Both the position numbers and the translations under genes were made by a program. From Nitrospirota bacterium (GTDB lineage: Bacteria > Nitrospirota > Thermodesulfovibrionia > Thermodesulfovibrionales > Dissulfurispiraceae), in NCBI GenBank assembly GCA_021792185.1, contig JAJYVD010000017.1, forward strand, positions 1 through 43,939: DNA of 43,939 nucleotides. The letters run 5' to 3'. Below are positions 42,382 to 43,939 of this stretch, piece by piece. The notes beneath the pieces are model-generated. The model was not told the origin of the DNA. It made no database searches and saw nothing but the letters and a program-made list of their open reading frames with translations. The stretch's first letter is position 1. Every line of letters starts with the position of its first letter.

Positions 42382-42690
42382 TTATGCTGCCGCCGACGAG
42401 GTGTGGACGGATTGACGCAACGACTTGAGAAGCTTTTTACGCAATGCTGAAGTCTGCCACAGATCATAAGCAGTCTGCATGTTCATCCACGACTGAGCCG
42501 AAGCGCCAAAAACAATCTCAAGCCTCAATGCCATCTCAGGAGTTACAGAGCCTCGTTCATTAATAATTTTGGACACTGTCTTGCGTGTAACGCCAAGCCG
42601 TTTGGCCGCCTCGGTAAGAGTCATGCCCATCGGCTCAAGCCACAATTCATTCAGCACCTCTCCGGGGTGCGCCGGTTTATGCATACCCAT
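42382..42690 (-). CDS. higA: HigA family antitoxin
   Basis: About 102 residues from ATG 42690, which has AGGAGG upstream. HPGEVLNELWLEPMGMTLTE followed by an HTH (AAKRLGVTRKTVSKIINERG) and VTPEMALRLEIVFGAS is the HigA/VapI pattern. It neutralises HigB and represses the operon. It follows higB (toxin first, as usual for higBA), with 10 bp between them. Confidence 0.9.
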   Translation of the reverse strand: MGMHKPAHPGEVLNELWLEPMGMTLTEAAKRLGVTRKTVSKIINERGSVTPEMALRLEIVFGASAQSWMNMQTAYDLWQTSALRKKLLKSLRQSVHTSSAAA

Positions 42691-42700
42691 ATCATACCTC

Positions 42701-42979
42701 CTAATGGTAATCTTCATAGTTGACAATTTCGGCATTGCCGCCTTCAAATTTGAATGTTACCCGCCAGTTAGCCTGCACTGTTACTGCCCACATGCCTTTT
42801 CTGCTGCCTTTTAGCCTGTGCAGGTTAAGCCCTGGGGCATTCATGTCTTCAACAACAACCGCCGCGTCAAGCAAGGTCAGTATCAATCTTAACCGTTTGG
42901 CATGTATGGCCTGAATACCGGAGGTAGTCCCCGCGCGATAAAACTTTTCGAGCCCTTTATGCGCAAACGATTTAATCAC
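42701..42979 (-). CDS. higB: HigB family toxin (RelE superfamily)
   Basis: 92 residues starting with GTG. KSFAHKGLEKFYRAG, the HAKRLRLILTLLDAA block and NWRVTFKFEGGNAEIV are typical of HigB ribosome-dependent mRNA endonucleases. Its predicted promoter lies so close that the transcript would start at or one base before the GTG. Confidence 0.9.
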   Translation of the reverse strand: MIKSFAHKGLEKFYRAGTTSGIQAIHAKRLRLILTLLDAAVVVEDMNAPGLNLHRLKGSRKGMWAVTVQANWRVTFKFEGGNAEIVNYEDYH

Positions 42980-42986
42980 CTGTTAA

Positions 42987-43015
42987 AGTGTAACCTGTAT
43001 GGTTACATTTGTCAA
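42987..43015 (-). promoter_or_regulatory. higBA promoter with palindromic operator
   Basis: On the minus strand TTGACA (43015-43010), 17 bases, TACACT (42992-42987). A perfect palindrome TGTAACC-N5-GGTTACA (42989-43007) fills the spacer and overlaps the -10, ideal for HigA autorepression. Confidence 0.8.
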
Positions 43016-43145
43016 GGTTAGGGATAGAGATGCCCTCACCTGCAAGGGGATATGGGATGCGTCATGAATTTAGATTTACATCTCTGTTTCTATTTTTCCC
43101 TGTGTCAAAATAAACTGCGGATAAAACCACGCTTAAACCGATAGC

Positions 43146-43507
43146 TTATTTCTTCTGCAAATAAATGATGACAGCTCCTCCAGCTTCGAGATATTTAGCT
43201 GCTGCCACAATAAGCTTGTCATGCATTTCCATATCAGCATCAATTTTGTCAGCGACTTTAAGAATATCTAAACTTAGCGGAGCAACTTCAAAGTTCTCGG
43301 TTTCTTCTATTCTTTTTACGGTCTCCTCAAAACTAATAGTAATGCGGCCTCGTTGGGCAATATACATTATTTCCGCTAAACTACTGCCGGAATAAATATT
43401 ATTCCCTCGTTAATTGTGCTTTCAAAGGCATTTAAAGCGGATGTGCCTAATCGGGGGTCTTCAGTGAAATACCATACCAGGGAGTGCGTATCAGTTACAT
43501 AGTTCAT
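43146..43507 (-). pseudogene. VapC-like PIN toxin, single-base frameshift
   Basis: The start (MNYVTDTHSLVWYFTEDPRL) and the end (FEVAPLSLDILKVAD, MHDKLIVAAAKYL) are both PIN-domain sequence. The first frame stops at PAVV-TAG (codon 44), and the second resumes with AEIMYIAQRG one base out. Adding one T to GTTTAG restores PAVVLAEIMY, the conserved PIN block with its catalytic Glu. So the gene is broken by a one-base deletion in a T-run, or this is a sequencing error. The antitoxin gene lies nine bases upstream. Confidence 0.8.
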
Positions 43508-43516
43508 AGATATACG

Positions 43517-43744
43517 CTATTTATGTTCATAGGGGAATAATGATTTCTTTGCCTCAACAAACAGGGAATCGTTAACCAAGCTGCCTTTCCATATTCCTTT
43601 TAAGGAACCTTTTTTGCCTGTTTTTTTTGAACCTAATATCAATTCATCCGCGAGCAAATGAATAATCTTGTAAAGGCCCGGCATCTTGGCATCGGGTACT
43701 TTTTCAATTTCTTTTAATATTTTCTCTTTGTATTCTAATAACAT
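43517..43744 (-). CDS. VapB-like antitoxin
   Basis: 75 residues from the ATG at 43744, which has GCGAGG upstream. The end GIWKGSLVNDSLFVEAKKSLF is typical of VapB-type antitoxins paired with PIN toxins. The longer frame runs into the IS end and is not used. It lies directly upstream of the broken PIN gene. Confidence 0.7.
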   Translation of the reverse strand: MLLEYKEKILKEIEKVPDAKMPGLYKIIHLLADELILGSKKTGKKGSLKGIWKGSLVNDSLFVEAKKSLFPYEHK

Positions 43745-43826
43745 GTGTTCGCCTCGCTTTTTAGTTCTATTATATCTAAAGATTGTCGGTAATGCTACTG
43801 CCGGATTTATTTCTGTCAAGCCAATT

Positions 43827-43862
43827 TAGAAATGTCCTATTTTTACCAAAATAGAAATGTCC
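43827..43862. repeat. Terminal direct repeats of an insertion sequence
   Basis: TAGAAATGTCC occurs at 43827-43837 and again at 43852-43862, 25 bases apart. Multiple short repeats at the end are known for IS21-like elements. The element probably begins near TGTCAAG at 43814. Confidence 0.65.
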
Positions 43863-43866
43863 GGTT

Positions 43867-43938
43867 TTATGCTGCTGCCTCCAAAGGAGGATTATTTATC
43901 ATTGCCGCCGTTTTTCTATATGTCTTTCTCCACGGATG
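43867..43938 (-). mobile_element. C-terminal end of an IS transposase (partial)
   Basis: Twenty-three residues beginning HPWRKTYRKTAAMI and ending EAAA before TAA. A basic HPWRK-like tail is common at the end of DDE transposases (IS21/IS481-like). The rest lies outside the window. The terminal repeats just downstream support it. Confidence 0.55.
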
Positions 43939-43939
43939 A

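Noticed and set aside
42230-42415. Small frame overlapping the HNH stop as ATGA
   Set aside because: Low-complexity, Arg/Ser-rich, no family, and runs into the higA 3' end; more likely decayed or non-coding DNA.
1-43939. TGA read as tryptophan or glycine throughout
   Set aside because: Normal genes here end in TGA (argC, cupin, HEPN, HNH, uppP), often overlapping the next start, so only the three special TGA codons are recoded.

Overview
This window reads as chromosome from a Gram-negative, probably anaerobic bacterium. The evidence is a LolA-like carrier, a LolB-like lipoprotein, an RND/TolC efflux system, a multihaem c-type cytochrome, a PilZ/HD-GYP protein, and rplM-rpsI followed directly by argC-argJ. 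A Nitrospirota (Thermodesulfovibrionia-like) or Desulfobacterota-like host is my best guess from gene content; no rRNA or tRNA gene is present to settle it. Each end carries a piece of a mobile element: an IS200/IS605-type tail at the left and the end of a different transposase at the right.

Layout. 1-7.3 kb: cell-envelope genes (two DedA domains, two PAP2 phosphatases, one of them fused to DedA, a membrane metallophosphoesterase, an isoprenylcysteine-methyltransferase-like enzyme, an M23 peptidase and a PilZ/HD-GYP protein). 7.4-9.2 kb: Kup potassium transporter. 9.3-11.6 kb: a sulfur/selenium-trafficking operon of three DsrE/F/H-like proteins and a YeeE/YedE transporter, followed by a small exported protein. 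11.7-12.6 kb: a MITE-like palindrome and trmJ. 12.6-18.9 kb: an ArsR-controlled TolC/adaptor/RND operon. 19.0-20.9 kb: a LigD remnant and a pentahaem cytochrome. 20.9-24.4 kb: ksgA, a nucleotidyltransferase/HEPN pair and two envelope proteins of unknown job. 24.4-41.2 kb: housekeeping genes (radA, thiD, rplM-rpsI, argCJ, tyrS, pdxA, ftsK, uppP, rimO) with a Fic protein and an old-yellow-enzyme homologue. 41.2-43.9 kb: two small genes, an HNH nuclease, higBA, a frameshifted vapC with its antitoxin, and the IS end.

Main observation. Three in-frame TGA codons in two genes look like selenocysteine codons, although TGA is an ordinary stop elsewhere in the window (argC, cupin, HEPN). Two lie in the YeeE/YedE transporter, at positions where this family has its pathway cysteines; the third lies in the cytochrome. 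Each is followed by a hairpin that fits bacterial SECIS geometry. Standard gene calling would truncate or split both genes.

Second observation. Short tandem heptamer repeats (for example AGGCAAT, GGCAAAA, AGTTCGG) and octamer repeats have inserted at eight places. Several are in frame inside conserved genes (trmJ, radA, rimO twice), where they encode low-complexity peptides at non-conserved positions. Two larger structured repeats (about 155 bp and 126 bp) and several toxin-antitoxin modules make up the rest of the accessory content.
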